Assembly (NCBI GenBank): GCA_025360965.1
Contig: JANYBC010000127.1
Location: forward strand, 1 to 38,159
Direction of reading: 5' to 3'
Origin: Anaeromyxobacter sp.
GTDB taxonomy: Bacteria; Myxococcota; Myxococcia; Myxococcales; Anaeromyxobacteraceae
Length of the DNA: 38,159 nt
Part shown: positions 15,625-25,300 of the stretch, in pieces
Position numbering within the stretch: position 1 is the first letter of the stretch
Layout of the letters: every line of letters begins with the position of its first letter
The notes under the pieces: model-generated
The model's database searches: none
Seen by the model: the letters and a program-made list of their open reading frames with translations, nothing else
Told to the model about the DNA's origin: nothing
Made by a program: the position numbers and the translations under genes

Positions 15625-16821
15625 CTAGTGGGCGTCCTCGCTGTCGGCGCCGTCGCACGAGTTGCCGTGGTCATGGCCGGTGTGGAGCTGGATGTTCCCG
15701 CCGCCGAGCCTGCCCGAGGCGGTGTAGCCGTTCGAGAGCCGGATGGCGAACGTGTCGTCCCGGCCCGGCTCGCCCTTGTCGCTCACGTCCACCTGGTAGG
15801 TGAAGCCGGGCTGGCCGTCCACGTTCGCGTCGCCCTCGATCCGACGCGTGGTGGCGTCGAGGGCCGAGTAGCCGGTGACGCTGGTGCTCTTCACCATCGC
15901 GCCGTCTTCGCCGTGGTCCTGATAGGTGAGATGGCCCCAGAACGCGCCGTGCTTGATGCCACCCGACACGCCGAAGGTGCCCTTGGTGATGGACCGCTTG
16001 GCCAGGGAACCCTCGACCGGGGGCGTGAGCTCGATCCAGCCGCCGCCCGTCACCCAGTCCTTTGCGCCGCACGACGTGGCGCCGCCGCCGAGCGCACAGC
16101 CGGTCACGGCGTCGCCGGTGATGGTTACCGCTGCCTTCGCGTAGGCGTCACCGTTGAAGGTCCCCCGGGTGAGAGTGATGGCGGCGCCGGCGAGGATGGT
16201 CCCCACGAACTGCGAGTCGGTCATGGTGGCGGCCTCAGCGACCCACCAGAAGACGCTGCCGCAGGGCAGCGTCGAGCCTTCCGGCCCGACCTCCGAGAAG
16301 TTGGTGCCGGTCAGGGCGCCCGTGCCGAGCGTCCCGACCTTGAAGATCCAGATCCCATTGGCGGGCCCGCTGAGCGTGAGCACGCCGCCCGTCGACGTCA
16401 CCGCCGCGTCGAAGCAGTAGACGCCGGGTGCGAGCGTCAGGCCGTCGAGGGTGGTCAGGGTCTGGTCGCAGGCCATGGCCTGGAACGCGTCATATGCCGT
16501 GAAGAAGTCGATCTGCGCCGCGGCCGCAGCCGGGTCTCCGGCGTGGAGGGTCCCGGTCACGGGACAACTGGTGAGGGTGATGGAGGTGCCGGGGGAGACG
16601 CCCACGTCGCCGACCACCGTGCCGTCGGTACAGGTCACCGCCGTGCCGGCCAGGACGGCGAAGCTGCCGGCGGCGCCGAGCGAGGGCGTCCCGGAAGATG
16701 CTGGGGCGGCCTTGAGGGACGGATCACCCGAGGCCGGCGAGGACGCGGGTTGGCTTCCGCCCGCGCACGCGAGGAAGGAGACTGCGGCGAGAGAGACGAA
16801 CCATCTGCTTTGTGTAGCCAT
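15625..16821 (-). CDS. Lipoprotein with ice-binding-like (DUF3494) domain and C-terminal post-COAP-like domain
   Basis: A 398-residue exported lipoprotein. A GGAG ribosome site precedes ATG 16821, which is preferred over an upstream start at 16941. SFLACAGG gives a lipidated Cys at residue 19. Residues about 46-235 match the ice-binding (DUF3494) beta-solenoid: AAGSFAVLAGTAVTCTDG, VVGDVGVSPGTS, GVYCFDAAVTSTGG, NGIWIFKVG, GTILAGAAITLTRG. Residues about 250-385 (WVTGGGWIEL, GAFWGHLTYQDHG, DTFAIRLSNGY, LGGGNIQLH) match a domain often annotated post-COAP-1. The end is His/Asp-rich (HTGHDHGNSCDGADSEDAH), possibly metal-binding. DUF3494 domains also serve as adhesins, so ice binding is not implied. 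Confidence 0.85.
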   Translation of the reverse strand: MATQSRWFVSLAAVSFLACAGGSQPASSPASGDPSLKAAPASSGTPSLGAAGSFAVLAGTAVTCTDGTVVGDVGVSPGTSITLTSCPVTGTLHAGDPAAAAAQIDFFTAYDAFQAMACDQTLTTLDGLTLAPGVYCFDAAVTSTGGVLTLSGPANGIWIFKVGTLGTGALTGTNFSEVGPEGSTLPCGSVFWWVAEAATMTDSQFVGTILAGAAITLTRGTFNGDAYAKAAVTITGDAVTGCALGGGATSCGAKDWVTGGGWIELTPPVEGSLAKRSITKGTFGVSGGIKHGAFWGHLTYQDHGEDGAMVKSTSVTGYSALDATTRRIEGDANVDGQPGFTYQVDVSDKGEPGRDDTFAIRLSNGYTASGRLGGGNIQLHTGHDHGNSCDGADSEDAH

Positions 16822-17058
16822 GTGAGTGCTCCAGGCGGGTGCCGAGTAAACAGCCGAACCAACGCTTCTTCGCACGGGCACGCTCGCGTCCAGCCGAGCG
16901 AGTGCAGAGCCCTGCCGTGCTTGTCCCCCCGCTACACGCATCGGCCATGCCGCCCCTGCCGGGGGTCGAAGAGCTCGAAAGGCCTTGCAAGGAGGGGCGT
17001 ATCTGGCGCTTCGGCCGGAAGCGCGCCGGTTCGTGAACGGCGGCGAACGTTCGCTGAG

Positions 17059-17277
17059 CTACGGATCTGGAGCGCGCATCTTCGGGAAGTTCCCCACCGA
17101 GAAGACCTTCCGCAGCAGCTCGGCCCGGGGCACCCGGTAGCGACGCCCAGCGGTAGGGGTTCGCTTCCCCTGGAGCCGCGGTCGAGCCGCGCCGATCTGC
17201 GAGCCAGCGGCGTAGCGGGGGGTGAGCGCGGGCGGGATGCGCCGGCTGGCGCGGTCGGCTCCGAACGAAGTCTGACG
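17059..17277 (-). pseudogene. Possible C-terminal remnant of an IS91-type transposase
   Basis: A 72-codon open stretch on the minus strand, bounded by in-frame stops, contains GRRYRVPRAELLRKVFSV close to its end. This resembles the R-V-P-W-A-E-L-L-x-R-V-F-x-V-D segment found before the terminal zinc-finger motif in IS91/IS801-type transposases. The CxxC motif that should follow is absent; it ends GNFPKMRAPDP. No start codon with a ribosome site and no flanking IS ends could be recognised. The match is short and from memory, so this is a hint only. Confidence 0.3.
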
Positions 17278-17282
17278 TCAGA
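17271..17282. repeat. Perfect 12-base palindrome TCTGACGTCAGA
   Basis: A self-complementary site 124 bases before comF, with TGACGTCA at its centre. A direct repeat CGAAGT flanks it (17266-17271 and 17288-17293). It could be a binding site for a dimeric regulator of comF or part of an insertion-sequence end. Nothing in the sequence decides between these. Confidence 0.4.
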
Positions 17283-17405
17283 ACTCGCGAAGTAACTCTG
17301 GGTACGTGTCGCTGACTGAACCGCCTTGCTCGCATCCGGGCTCCAAGCCCGAACCTTGAGTGAGTCCGCCACCACCCGGCACGCCTCCTGCTCTCTCGGA
17401 GCCGG

Positions 17406-18083
17406 ATGGTCCGCCCGCTCATCGCCGCGCTCCTCGATCTCCTCTACCCGCCGCGCTGCGCCGCCTGCGGCGAACCGGGCGAACCGTTCTGCGCCCCCTG
17501 CGCCGAGGCCCTGCTCCCGCCCGGCGACGGGTGTCCGCGCTGCGGCCGGCCCGGCCGCGCCGCGACCTGCGGCCCCTGCCTGCTCCATCCCCCCGCCTAC
17601 GACGGCCTGCAGGCCGGCGGCCTCTTCGGCGGGCCGCTGGCCGACGCGGTGCACGCCCTCAAGTACGGCGACCGACCGGCGCTGGCCCGGCCGCTGGGGC
17701 GCTGGCTGGCCGGGCGGGTCACGCTGCCGCCCGGGGCGCTGGTGGTGGCGGTGCCTCTCGGCCGGCGCCGCCGGCAGGAGCGAGGCTACGACCAGGCCGG
17801 CCGCCTCGCCGAGGCGCTGGCCAGCGCGGCCGGCGCCGGGCGGCTCACCGGGGCGCTGCGCCGCACCCGGGAGACCCCGCCCCAGGTCGGCCGCTCCCGC
17901 GCCGCCCGCGGCGCCAACGTGGGCGGCGCCTTCACCGCCGACCCGTCCCTGGTGGCCGGCCGCGAGCTGGTGCTGGTGGACGACGTGGTGACCACCGGCG
18001 CCACCGCCGACGCGGCGGCCAGGGCCCTGCTCGCGGCCGGGGCGCGGCGGGTCACGGTGGTGGCGCTGGCCCGCGCCGAGTGA
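17406..18083 (+). CDS. comF: ComF family phosphoribosyltransferase-like protein
   Basis: A 225-residue protein of the ComF family, needed for natural transformation in several bacteria and thought to act with the DNA-uptake helicase. The N-terminus has the double zinc-finger pattern (CAAC, C-x2-C in FCAPC, and CPRCGRPG). The middle has HALKYGDRPALARPLGRWLA and VAVPLGRRRRQERGYDQA, and ELVLVDDVVTTGATADAAARALL at about 186-208 (here broken for length) is the PRPP-binding loop of type I phosphoribosyltransferases. Length is normal. ATG 17406 gives MVRPLIAALLDLLYPPRC, the expected start. It stands alone, downstream of the structured gap. Confidence 0.93.
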   Translation: MVRPLIAALLDLLYPPRCAACGEPGEPFCAPCAEALLPPGDGCPRCGRPGRAATCGPCLLHPPAYDGLQAGGLFGGPLADAVHALKYGDRPALARPLGRWLAGRVTLPPGALVVAVPLGRRRRQERGYDQAGRLAEALASAAGAGRLTGALRRTRETPPQVGRSRAARGANVGGAFTADPSLVAGRELVLVDDVVTTGATADAAARALLAAGARRVTVVALARAE

Positions 18084-18228
18084 GCCGAATCAGCCGAGGC
18101 GCCGGGCGGCAGGCGCCGGGTGCGCAGCTGCGGAGGTGCCACGAGTCGCGACCCGTGACCGGCGCAAGGAGAAGTGGTCTACTCACCCCACGTCCGCGCT
18201 GCGCGGACGCCCCAGCCCGGAGCCACCG

Positions 18229-18516
18229 ATGAAGCGCCTCGCCCTCCTCCTCGCCCTCTCCGCACCGCTGGCCGCCCAGGCCGGCGAGTCGGGGCTGGTG
18301 GTCTTCCACGGAAAGTGCACGCGGTGCCACGGCGCCGACGGGCGGGGCAAGGCCATCTTCAACACCCCGAGCATGCTCACCTCCAAGCTGAGCGCCGCCG
18401 AGATGGAGCAGGTTATCGCCAACGGCCGCGCCAAGATGCCGGCCTTCAAGGCCCAGCTCGCCCCCGACGAGATCAAAGCGGTGGCCGCCTTCATCAAGGC
18501 CGAGCTCAAGCCGTAG
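18229..18516 (+). CDS. Small periplasmic class I cytochrome c
   Basis: A 95-residue exported monohaem cytochrome. Residues 1-18 are a signal peptide ending in AQA. The haem-binding motif is C30-T-R-C33-H34 and the likely axial Met is M70 in KMPAFKAQL. The rest (LSAAEMEQVIANG, then PDEIKAVAAFIKAEL) is the normal helical closure of the fold. GGAG 7 bases before ATG 18229 fixes the start. It probably shuttles electrons in the periplasm; a partner oxidase or reductase is not encoded nearby. A 7-bp hairpin (GTCCGCG/CGCGGAC, 18192-18208) sits in its 5' leader region. Confidence 0.93.
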   Translation: MKRLALLLALSAPLAAQAGESGLVVFHGKCTRCHGADGRGKAIFNTPSMLTSKLSAAEMEQVIANGRAKMPAFKAQLAPDEIKAVAAFIKAELKP

Positions 18517-18562
18517 TGCCGACGCCCGGGGCAACCGCGACCAGCTCCCTCCCCGGCGCCGC

Positions 18563-21500
18563 GTGACCGCCCCGCTCCTCGCGCTCTGCGCGCTGCTGGC
18601 CGCGGCGCCGCTTCCTGCCGCGCCCGGAGCGGAGGCCCCCCGCGACCTGGCCGCCGAGCGCGTCGCCGCCGCCATCGCCGCCCTCGACCGCGACCACGGC
18701 CCGCGCGCCGTGGTCGCCATGGCCGAGCTGCGCGAGCTGGCCGACCAGGTCCCTGATCGCACCAGGGCGATGCTGGCGCTCGGCCGGCTGCTCGACGATC
18801 CGGCCGCCGACGCCGAACTCCGGGCCCTGGCGCGCCTGCGGCTGGCCCGCGAGGAGCGGGCCCGCGGCAACCTGCAACGCGCTGCCACCCACCTCGGCAA
18901 GCTCGGCTTCGTCGGCCGCTGGCTGGTGATCGGCCCCTTCGACGACGAGGGGCGCCTGGCCCACGACCGCGCCGCGCCGCCCGAGCAGGCCATCGACCTC
19001 GGCGCCCGGCTGCCGGGAAAGGGGCGTGAGGTCGGCTGGCGTCCGCTGCCGCCCGAGGCGATCGTGGACGGTGAGGTGGCGCTCGGCGCCGTGCTCCGCC
19101 CCGCCGAGCAGGTGGCGGCCTACGCCCTGGCGGTGGTCGACAGCCCGCGCGAACAGCCGGCCCGCCTCTGGCTGGGGGCCAGCGGGCGGACCAAGGTCTG
19201 GGTCAACGGGGTGCAGGCGCTGGAGGACCGCGTTGACCACCCGGTCCGGCTCGACCAGCACGGGGCGCTGGTGACGCTGCGGGCCGGCCCGAACCGGCTG
19301 CTGGTCAAGCTGGCGCACGGCACCGGCTGGATGGGCTTCAGCCTGCGCCTGGCCGACGCCCACGGCGACGGCCTCTACTTCACGAATCGTGAACCCTCGG
19401 CGGTGCTGGAGTCGCTGCCGCCGCTCCCCGCCCCCGGGGCTGCGCCGCAGCCACTCCCGGGGCTGGTGGAGCGGCTGGGCCAGAAGGTGGCCGCGCTGGG
19501 GGTGGTGGGCGGCGAGGCGGGCCGGCGGGCCAAGGCCGAGGCGCTCTTCGCGCAGGTGGTCGCCCTGGCGCTGCGCCGCACCTTCGAGCCGCGCACCGCC
19601 GAGCCGGCGGTGCTGGCGCGGAAGCTGGTCGAGCTGGCGCCGCGCTGGCTGGAGGCGCGGCTGCTGGCCGCCTCGCAGGAGGAGGACCGCAACCGCCGCC
19701 TGCTCCAGCTGCGCGCCGCCGAGGCGCTCGACCCCGGTGAGCCCCGGGTGCAGCGCCGGCTCGCCGAGGAGCTGCTGCGGCTCGACCGGGCCCAGCAGGC
19801 GGTGCCGGCGGCCGAGCGGGCGGTGGCGGCGGCGCCGGGCTGGGTGGAGGGGCGGCTGGCCCTGGCCGAGGCGCGGGAGCGGGCCGGGCAGGGGGCGCGG
19901 GCCAGGCGTGAGCGGCTGGGGCTGGCCGACCTGGTGCCGGCCACCTCGCCAGCGCTGGAGGCGGCCGCAGCGGCGGCGCGCGACGGCGGCGAGCTGCGGC
20001 GGGCCGCGGGGCTCATGCGGACCGCGGTGGCGCTGGCCTTCGACCTGCCGGCCCCGCGCGCCCAGCTGGTCGGGTTGCTGCTGCAGCTGGGTGACGTGGC
20101 CGGGGCGGCCGTGCTGCTGCAGGAGGCGCTCCGGCTCGATCCCGGCGACGCCTCGGTGCGGCTGCGGCTCGGTGACCTGCTGGCGGCCAACGGCCGGGAG
20201 CCGGAGGCCGAGGCCCAGTACGCGGCGGCGCTGGCGCTCTGCGAGGAGGACGCCGAGGCCTGGGAGCGGCGCGGCAGGGCCCGGCTGCGGGCCGGGCGGC
20301 GCGGCGAGGCGCTCGCCGACCTGCGCCGCTCGCTGGAGCTGCGCCCTCAGCAGCCGGCGCTCAAGGAGCTGGTGCTCGGCCTCGAGCCGCAGCGCGAGCC
20401 GTTCGAGGCCCCCTACGCCATCGACGCCGCGGCGCTGGCGAGCCGGCCGCTGCTGGCCGCGCCCGGCGACGACCTCGTGGTGCTGGCCGACCTCGAGGTG
20501 GTCCGGGTGCAGCCGAGCGGCCTCTCCTCGCGCTACCAGCAGACCGTCATCAAGGTGCTGACCCAGCGAGGCGCCGACCAGGCACGCCAGCAGTCGGTCT
20601 CCTTCACGCCGGGGCGGCAGGAGCTGCGGGTGGAGCGCGGACGCATCCACAAGCCGGGCGGCGCGGTGGTCGAGGCCTGGGACGACCGCGAGTCGAGCGG
20701 CAGCGAGCCCTGGTACCGGATGTACTACGACACCCACGTCCGCACCCTGAGCTTCCCGTCGCTCCAGCCCGGCGACGTGCTCGAGGTGGCCTGGCGGCTC
20801 GACGACGTGGCCGACGCCAACCTGCTCTCCGACTCCTTCAACGAGCTGGTGCTGGTCGACGGCGGGCCGGCGCGCCGCCGCCTCGACTACGTGCTGCTGG
20901 TCCCGGCCGGGCGGGTCGTCCACGCCAACCAGCCGCGCGGGGTCACCCACACCGAGCGCTCTCTCCCCGGGCGGCTCATCGAGCACCGCTGGACCGCAAC
21001 CGACCTCCCCCGCTTCGTCTCCGAGCCGCGCCAGCCGGGCTGGTCGGAGCTCTTCAGCTTCCTCCACGTCTCCACCTTCGCCAGCTGGGACGAGGTCAAC
21101 CGCTTCTACTGGGGGCTGGTGAAGGACCAGCTCCGGCCCGGCGACGAGCTGCGCGCGCTGGCCAACCAGCTGACCGGCGAGGCGCTCAAGGCCCGCGGGC
21201 TTTCGCCCACGCTGCCGGCCGGCGGCGGCGACGCGCTCGAGCCGGGGGCGCGCCGCGCCGTGGTGGCGGCGCTCCACGCCTTCGTGGTGACCCAGACCCG
21301 CTACGTGGCGCTCGAGTTCGGCATCCACGGCTACAAGCCCTACGCGGTCGACCAGGTGCTCAACCGCCGCTTCGGGGACTGCAAGGACAAGGCCTCGCTG
21401 ACCCACGCGCTGCTGGCGTCGGTCGGGATCGACTCGCGCCTGGTGTTGCTTCGGATGAGCAACCTCGGCGCCATGCCGGCGGCGCCGGCCTCGCTGGCGA

Positions 21501-22330
21501 TCTTCAACCACGCCATCCTGCGCGTCCCCTCGCTCGACCTCTGGCTCGACGGCACCGCCGAGCAGAGCGGCAGCATGGAGATCCCGGGCGCCGACCGCGG
21601 GGCCACCGTGCTGGTCATCAACCCCGACGGGCCGCCCGGCTTCGGCACGCTGCCGCAGGCCCGGCCGGACGAGAACCGCTCCGAGACCACCATGGCCTTC
21701 TCGCTGGCCGCCGACGGCTCGGCCGCGCTCGAGGCGAGCTACCTGCAGGTCGGGGCGCGGGCCCCGGCCCTGCGCCGCGCCTACCGGGCGGAGGTCGACC
21801 GCACCAGCTCCCTGGAGCGCTCGCTGGGACGGCTCTACCCGGGGCTGCGGGTCGAGCAGGTCAGCTTTTCCGACCTCACCCAACTGGAGGAGCCGGTGCG
21901 CCAGCGCTACACCGCCAGCCTGCCGCGCTTCGCCCGCGCCGAGCCGGGCGCGCTCACCTTCAACCCCTTCGGCGAGCCGCCCAGCATGACCGACGCCTGG
22001 GCCCCCTTCTCGTCGCGCCGCCAGCCGCTCAGGCTGGAGGAGCCGTCCACCAGCCGGGCCAGCTACCGGGTCACCCTCCCGGCCGGGTCCACCCTGGGTG
22101 AGCTCCCGGCACCGGCCGGCTCCGACGGCCCGCACCTGGCCTGGGCGCTCGTCTACCGGGTCGAGGCCGGGCAGCTCACCGCCGAGTTCACGCTCACCTG
22201 GAAGAGCATCACCATCCCGGCCGAGGACTACCCGGTCTTCCGCGCCCAGCTCATCGCCCTCGACCGGGCGGTGACGCGGCGGCTGACGGCCCGCCTGGCG
22301 CCGCCTGGCGCGGCAGGGGCTCCGCGGTGA
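18563..22330 (+). CDS. Giant secreted protein: beta-sandwich, TPR, DUF3857 and transglutaminase-like domains
   Basis: A 1,255-residue exported protein. Residues 1 to about 22 are a signal peptide. Residues about 113-265 look like a jelly-roll domain (GRWLVIGPFDDEG, ARLWLGASGRTKVWVNGVQ, NRLLVKLAHGTG). TPR-like helical repeats span about 320-610. A DUF3857 domain is at about 640-810 (SRYQQTVIKVLTQRGADQ, LQPGDVLEVAWRLDD). A transglutaminase-like domain is at about 890-1000 with an intact triad: C940 in FGDCKDKA, H983 in FNHAIL and D996 in WLDGTA. A beta-rich tail follows. DUF3857-transglutaminase proteins are typically exported and of unknown substrate. It starts at GTG 18563 and overlaps the next, paralogous gene by 4 bases. 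Confidence 0.85.
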   Translation: MTAPLLALCALLAAAPLPAAPGAEAPRDLAAERVAAAIAALDRDHGPRAVVAMAELRELADQVPDRTRAMLALGRLLDDPAADAELRALARLRLAREERARGNLQRAATHLGKLGFVGRWLVIGPFDDEGRLAHDRAAPPEQAIDLGARLPGKGREVGWRPLPPEAIVDGEVALGAVLRPAEQVAAYALAVVDSPREQPARLWLGASGRTKVWVNGVQALEDRVDHPVRLDQHGALVTLRAGPNRLLVKLAHGTGWMGFSLRLADAHGDGLYFTNREPSAVLESLPPLPAPGAAPQPLPGLVERLGQKVAALGVVGGEAGRRAKAEALFAQVVALALRRTFEPRTAEPAVLARKLVELAPRWLEARLLAASQEEDRNRRLLQLRAAEALDPGEPRVQRRLAEELLRLDRAQQAVPAAERAVAAAPGWVEGRLALAEARERAGQGARARRERLGLADLVPATSPALEAAAAAARDGGELRRAAGLMRTAVALAFDLPAPRAQLVGLLLQLGDVAGAAVLLQEALRLDPGDASVRLRLGDLLAANGREPEAEAQYAAALALCEEDAEAWERRGRARLRAGRRGEALADLRRSLELRPQQPALKELVLGLEPQREPFEAPYAIDAAALASRPLLAAPGDDLVVLADLEVVRVQPSGLSSRYQQTVIKVLTQRGADQARQQSVSFTPGRQELRVERGRIHKPGGAVVEAWDDRESSGSEPWYRMYYDTHVRTLSFPSLQPGDVLEVAWRLDDVADANLLSDSFNELVLVDGGPARRRLDYVLLVPAGRVVHANQPRGVTHTERSLPGRLIEHRWTATDLPRFVSEPRQPGWSELFSFLHVSTFASWDEVNRFYWGLVKDQLRPGDELRALANQLTGEALKARGLSPTLPAGGGDALEPGARRAVVAALHAFVVTQTRYVALEFGIHGYKPYAVDQVLNRRFGDCKDKASLTHALLASVGIDSRLVLLRMSNLGAMPAAPASLAIFNHAILRVPSLDLWLDGTAEQSGSMEIPGADRGATVLVINPDGPPGFGTLPQARPDENRSETTMAFSLAADGSAALEASYLQVGARAPALRRAYRAEVDRTSSLERSLGRLYPGLRVEQVSFSDLTQLEEPVRQRYTASLPRFARAEPGALTFNPFGEPPSMTDAWAPFSSRRQPLRLEEPSTSRASYRVTLPAGSTLGELPAPAGSDGPHLAWALVYRVEAGQLTAEFTLTWKSITIPAEDYPVFRAQLIALDRAVTRRLTARLAPPGAAGAPR

Positions 22331-25300
22331 GCCGCCGCGCCCTGGCCTTGTGCGCCGCCGCGGCGCTGCTCCTGCTCGGCGCCTGCGCCGGACCGGCCGG
22401 GCTGGCCGGAGCCGGCGACGCCCCCTCTTCGGCCACCAGGCGGGCGCTCGATGGTTGGCTCGGCGGGCGGGCCGATCCGGCCCGAGCCCAGCTCGAGACG
22501 CTGGCGGCGGCCCGCCCCGACGACCCCTGGGCGCGCCTGGGAGCAGCGCTGCTGGCGGAGCGGGCGCTCCAGCCGGAGCGGGCGGTCGCGCACCTGGCGG
22601 CGCTCGTGGGGGCCAACCCGGACCACCCGCTGGCGCTGGTGGCGCTGCGCTCGCTGGCCCGGCTCAGCGCCGAGGCTCCCGACCAGGCGCTGGCCATCGA
22701 GCAGGCGCTGGCGGGGCTGCGCCCGCGACGGCCGCTGCAGGGGCTGGCGGCCTACCGGGTCCGCGTCGCCCGCATCGTCGTCGCCGAACGGCGCGGGGAC
22801 GGCGAGCGGGTGGCGGCGCTGCGGGCCGAGAACGGCACCATCTCGCGCTGGACCCTGGCCGGGCCCTTCGGCGCCTTCGCGCCGCTCGACTTCGAGCGCC
22901 CCTTCGCCCCCGAGCTGGGAACGCTCCCGGCCTCGCTGGAGGGGCCGCTGCTGGGACCGGCCCGGCCGACCCACCCGCTCGAGGTGCCGTCCGGGGAGCT
23001 CTCGCTCGACGGCGAGCCGTTCGACGGCGCCTACCACTACCTGGTCGCAGACGTCGAGGTGCTGGAGGGCGGTCCGCACCTCGCCATGGTCCGCGCCGAG
23101 GGCTCCTGGCGGGCTTGGCTCGACGGCGCGCCGCTGGCGGAGCGGCGCAGCTGGACCGGCACCGAGCCGGTGCAGCGCTTCGTCGCCGTCGATCTCGCTC
23201 GCGGCCCCCACCAGCTCCTCGTGAAGCTGGGGCGGGAGGCCGGTCCGCCGTCCCTGCTGCTCGGCTTCTCCCGCCTGGATGGCCGTCCGGCGCGGCTCAT
23301 CTCCAGCCCGCGGCCGCCCGGTCCGCTGCTCCCGGTGCGCGCCGGGCCCTTCCCGCCGGCGGCCTGGCGCCCCTCCGAGCTGGTGGCGGCGCTGCTGCCG
23401 GGCGGTCGGCCCGAGGCGCTGCTGCTGGGCGCGCTCGACTCGGTCAACGACCTCGAGACCGCCAAGGCGCTGGTGGAGGAGGGGCTGGCGCGCTCACCCG
23501 GCAACGCTCCCCTGCTGGCCCTGCGCGGCCGGCTCCACTGGAACGACGGATCGCTCGACGAGCAGGCGCGCCGCAACCTCGCCGAGCAGGCCTGGCGGCA
23601 GGCGCTGGCGCTCGACCCGGGCGACGGGCCGGCGCGGATCGAGCTGGCCCAGCTGCTGGTGGCGACCGAGCGCGCCGGGGACGCCGAGCGGCTGCTCTCC
23701 GAGTTGCCGGCACCGCTCGGCGAGCGCGGCCCGGCGCTGGTGGCGCGGGCCTACGTGGCCCAGGCGCGAGGCCAGTCCGAGGCGGCCACCGCGCTGTTGG
23801 AGCGGGCCCGGGCGGCCGGGACGCCCTGCGGCGCCGCGCCGCTCTTGATCGCCCAGGCGGTGGAGCGCGAGGCGGCGGCGCGGGAGGACGCCCTGGTGCT
23901 GGAGGGGCGCGGCTGCCCCGGCGGCCTGGAGCGGCTGGCGCAGCAGCGGCTGCGCCGTGGTGATCCGGCAGGCGCGCTGGAGCTGCTCGAGCCGCTGCGA
24001 CGCTGGCGTCCCACCGAGGCGCCGCTCGGCGCCAGGGTGGCCTCGGCGCGGCGGGCCTCCGGCGACGCGGCTGGGGCGGTCGCCCTCCTCCGGTCGCTCC
24101 GCGAGAGCTGGCCTCGCGATCCCTGGCTGGCCCGCGAGCTGGCCGACCAGCGCGAGCTCGGCGGTGATCGGGCCGGGGCCCGCGCCGCCCGCGAGGAGGC
24201 GCTCCGGCTCGACCCGGCCGACCTCGCCACCCGGCGGCTGCTGGCGCTCGAGGACGGGCGCGAGGCGCTCGACGACCTGGCCAGCGACAGCGGCCCGGTG
24301 CTGCGCGACTACCGGGCTGGCGATCCGAAGGAGACCGGCTCGTCGGTGCTGGTGCTCGACGCGGCCGCCGTCGAGCTCCACCCGGGCGGGGCCTCGACCG
24401 AGCGGGTCCACCAGGTGATCCGGCTGCTCGACCAGCAGGCGGTCGACCGTTACGGCGAGGTGATCCCGCCGGAGGGAGCCCAGCTGCTCCTGCTGCGGAC
24501 CATCAAGGCCGACGGCCGGGTCATCGAGCCGGACCTCGGCGACGCCAAGGGGAGCCACTCGCTCTCCAACCTCGAGCCTGGGGATTACTTCGAGCTCGAG
24601 TACCTGCGCGCCGAGCGGGCGCCGCGCCCGGTGCCGCCGCTCGGCACCAGCCCCTTCTACCTGGCCGAGCTTGGCGAGCGGGTCTTCGCCTCCAGCTACG
24701 TGGTCAGCGCCCCGCGCGGCTTCGCGCTGCAGGCCGACTCGCACCGGCTCGAGCCGCCGGCGGCGGTGGTGTTGGAGGGTGACCGGCAGGTGGTGCGGGT
24801 GGCGCGGCGCGAGGTGGCGCAGCTGCGCGCCGAGCCGCACTCGCCGCCCGGGCCGGAGCTGCTGCCGTTCGTCCAGGTCGGGGTCGGCGACGGCAGCGAG
24901 CCGGTGCAGGCCTGGCGGGCCAGCGGCATGATCGGCCTGCTCCGCTCCACCGGCGAGCTGCGGGCGGCGGCGGCGGCGGTCCGGGCCCGCTGCGGCGCCG
25001 GGGCCAGGCCCGAGGCGCTGGCGCGGGCCGCCTGGGAGGAGACCCGCCAGCGGCTCACCGGCGCGCCCGACCCGCAGCTGGCGCCGGCCAGCGTCATCCT
25101 CTCGCGGGGGCGCGGCAACCGGCTGGTGCTGATGGCGGCGCTGCTCGACGCGCTCGGGGTCGAGGCCCGCTTCGCGCTCGTCAACCCGTTCGACGCCAAC
25201 CAGGAGCCCTACCGCTTCGGCCGCGAGGAGGCCTGGCCGGTCCTCTTGCTCAAGGTGAGCCTGCCGGGTGGCGCCGCCTGGCTGGCCGGGAACGCCCGCC

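Larger units (their letters stand above)
16822..17405. other. 584-base gap without a convincing intact gene
   Basis: Between the minus-strand lipoprotein gene and comF. The left part should hold the lipoprotein promoter (a TTTACT near 16851-16846 on the minus strand is a weak -10). Other structure: a 7-bp hairpin GCGCTTC/GAAGCGC with a 5-base loop (17006-17024), a 10-base palindrome CGAACGTTCG (17044-17053), a possible transposase remnant (17059-17277), a 12-base palindrome (17271-17282), and a 6-bp hairpin CGGGCT/AGCCCG (17337-17351). The density of small inverted repeats and the lack of coding pattern suggest an old insertion site. Confidence 0.6.

Noticed and set aside
16930-16990. A tRNA-like stretch (minus-strand GGCGGCATGGCCGATG resembling a tRNA-Ser start)
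   Set aside because: No acceptor stem, anticodon arm or GGTTC T-arm can be folded around it.
15547-17295. A long plus-strand open frame opposite the ice-binding-like lipoprotein
   Set aside because: Antisense of a gene with a clear signal peptide, lipobox and two domains; the plus-strand translation is Gly/Glu/Arg/Val-rich without motifs.
18192-18208. Hairpin GTCCGCG/CGCGGAC before the cytochrome gene as a riboswitch or terminator
   Set aside because: Only 7 bp, no T-run and no conserved surrounding structure; such GC hairpins arise by chance in this composition.
18506-22135. A 1,209-codon open frame on the minus strand opposite the first giant DUF3857 gene
   Set aside because: It is a high-GC shadow: no recognisable motifs, a skewed Gly/Arg/Ala/His/Gln composition, and the plus-strand frame has full domain content.
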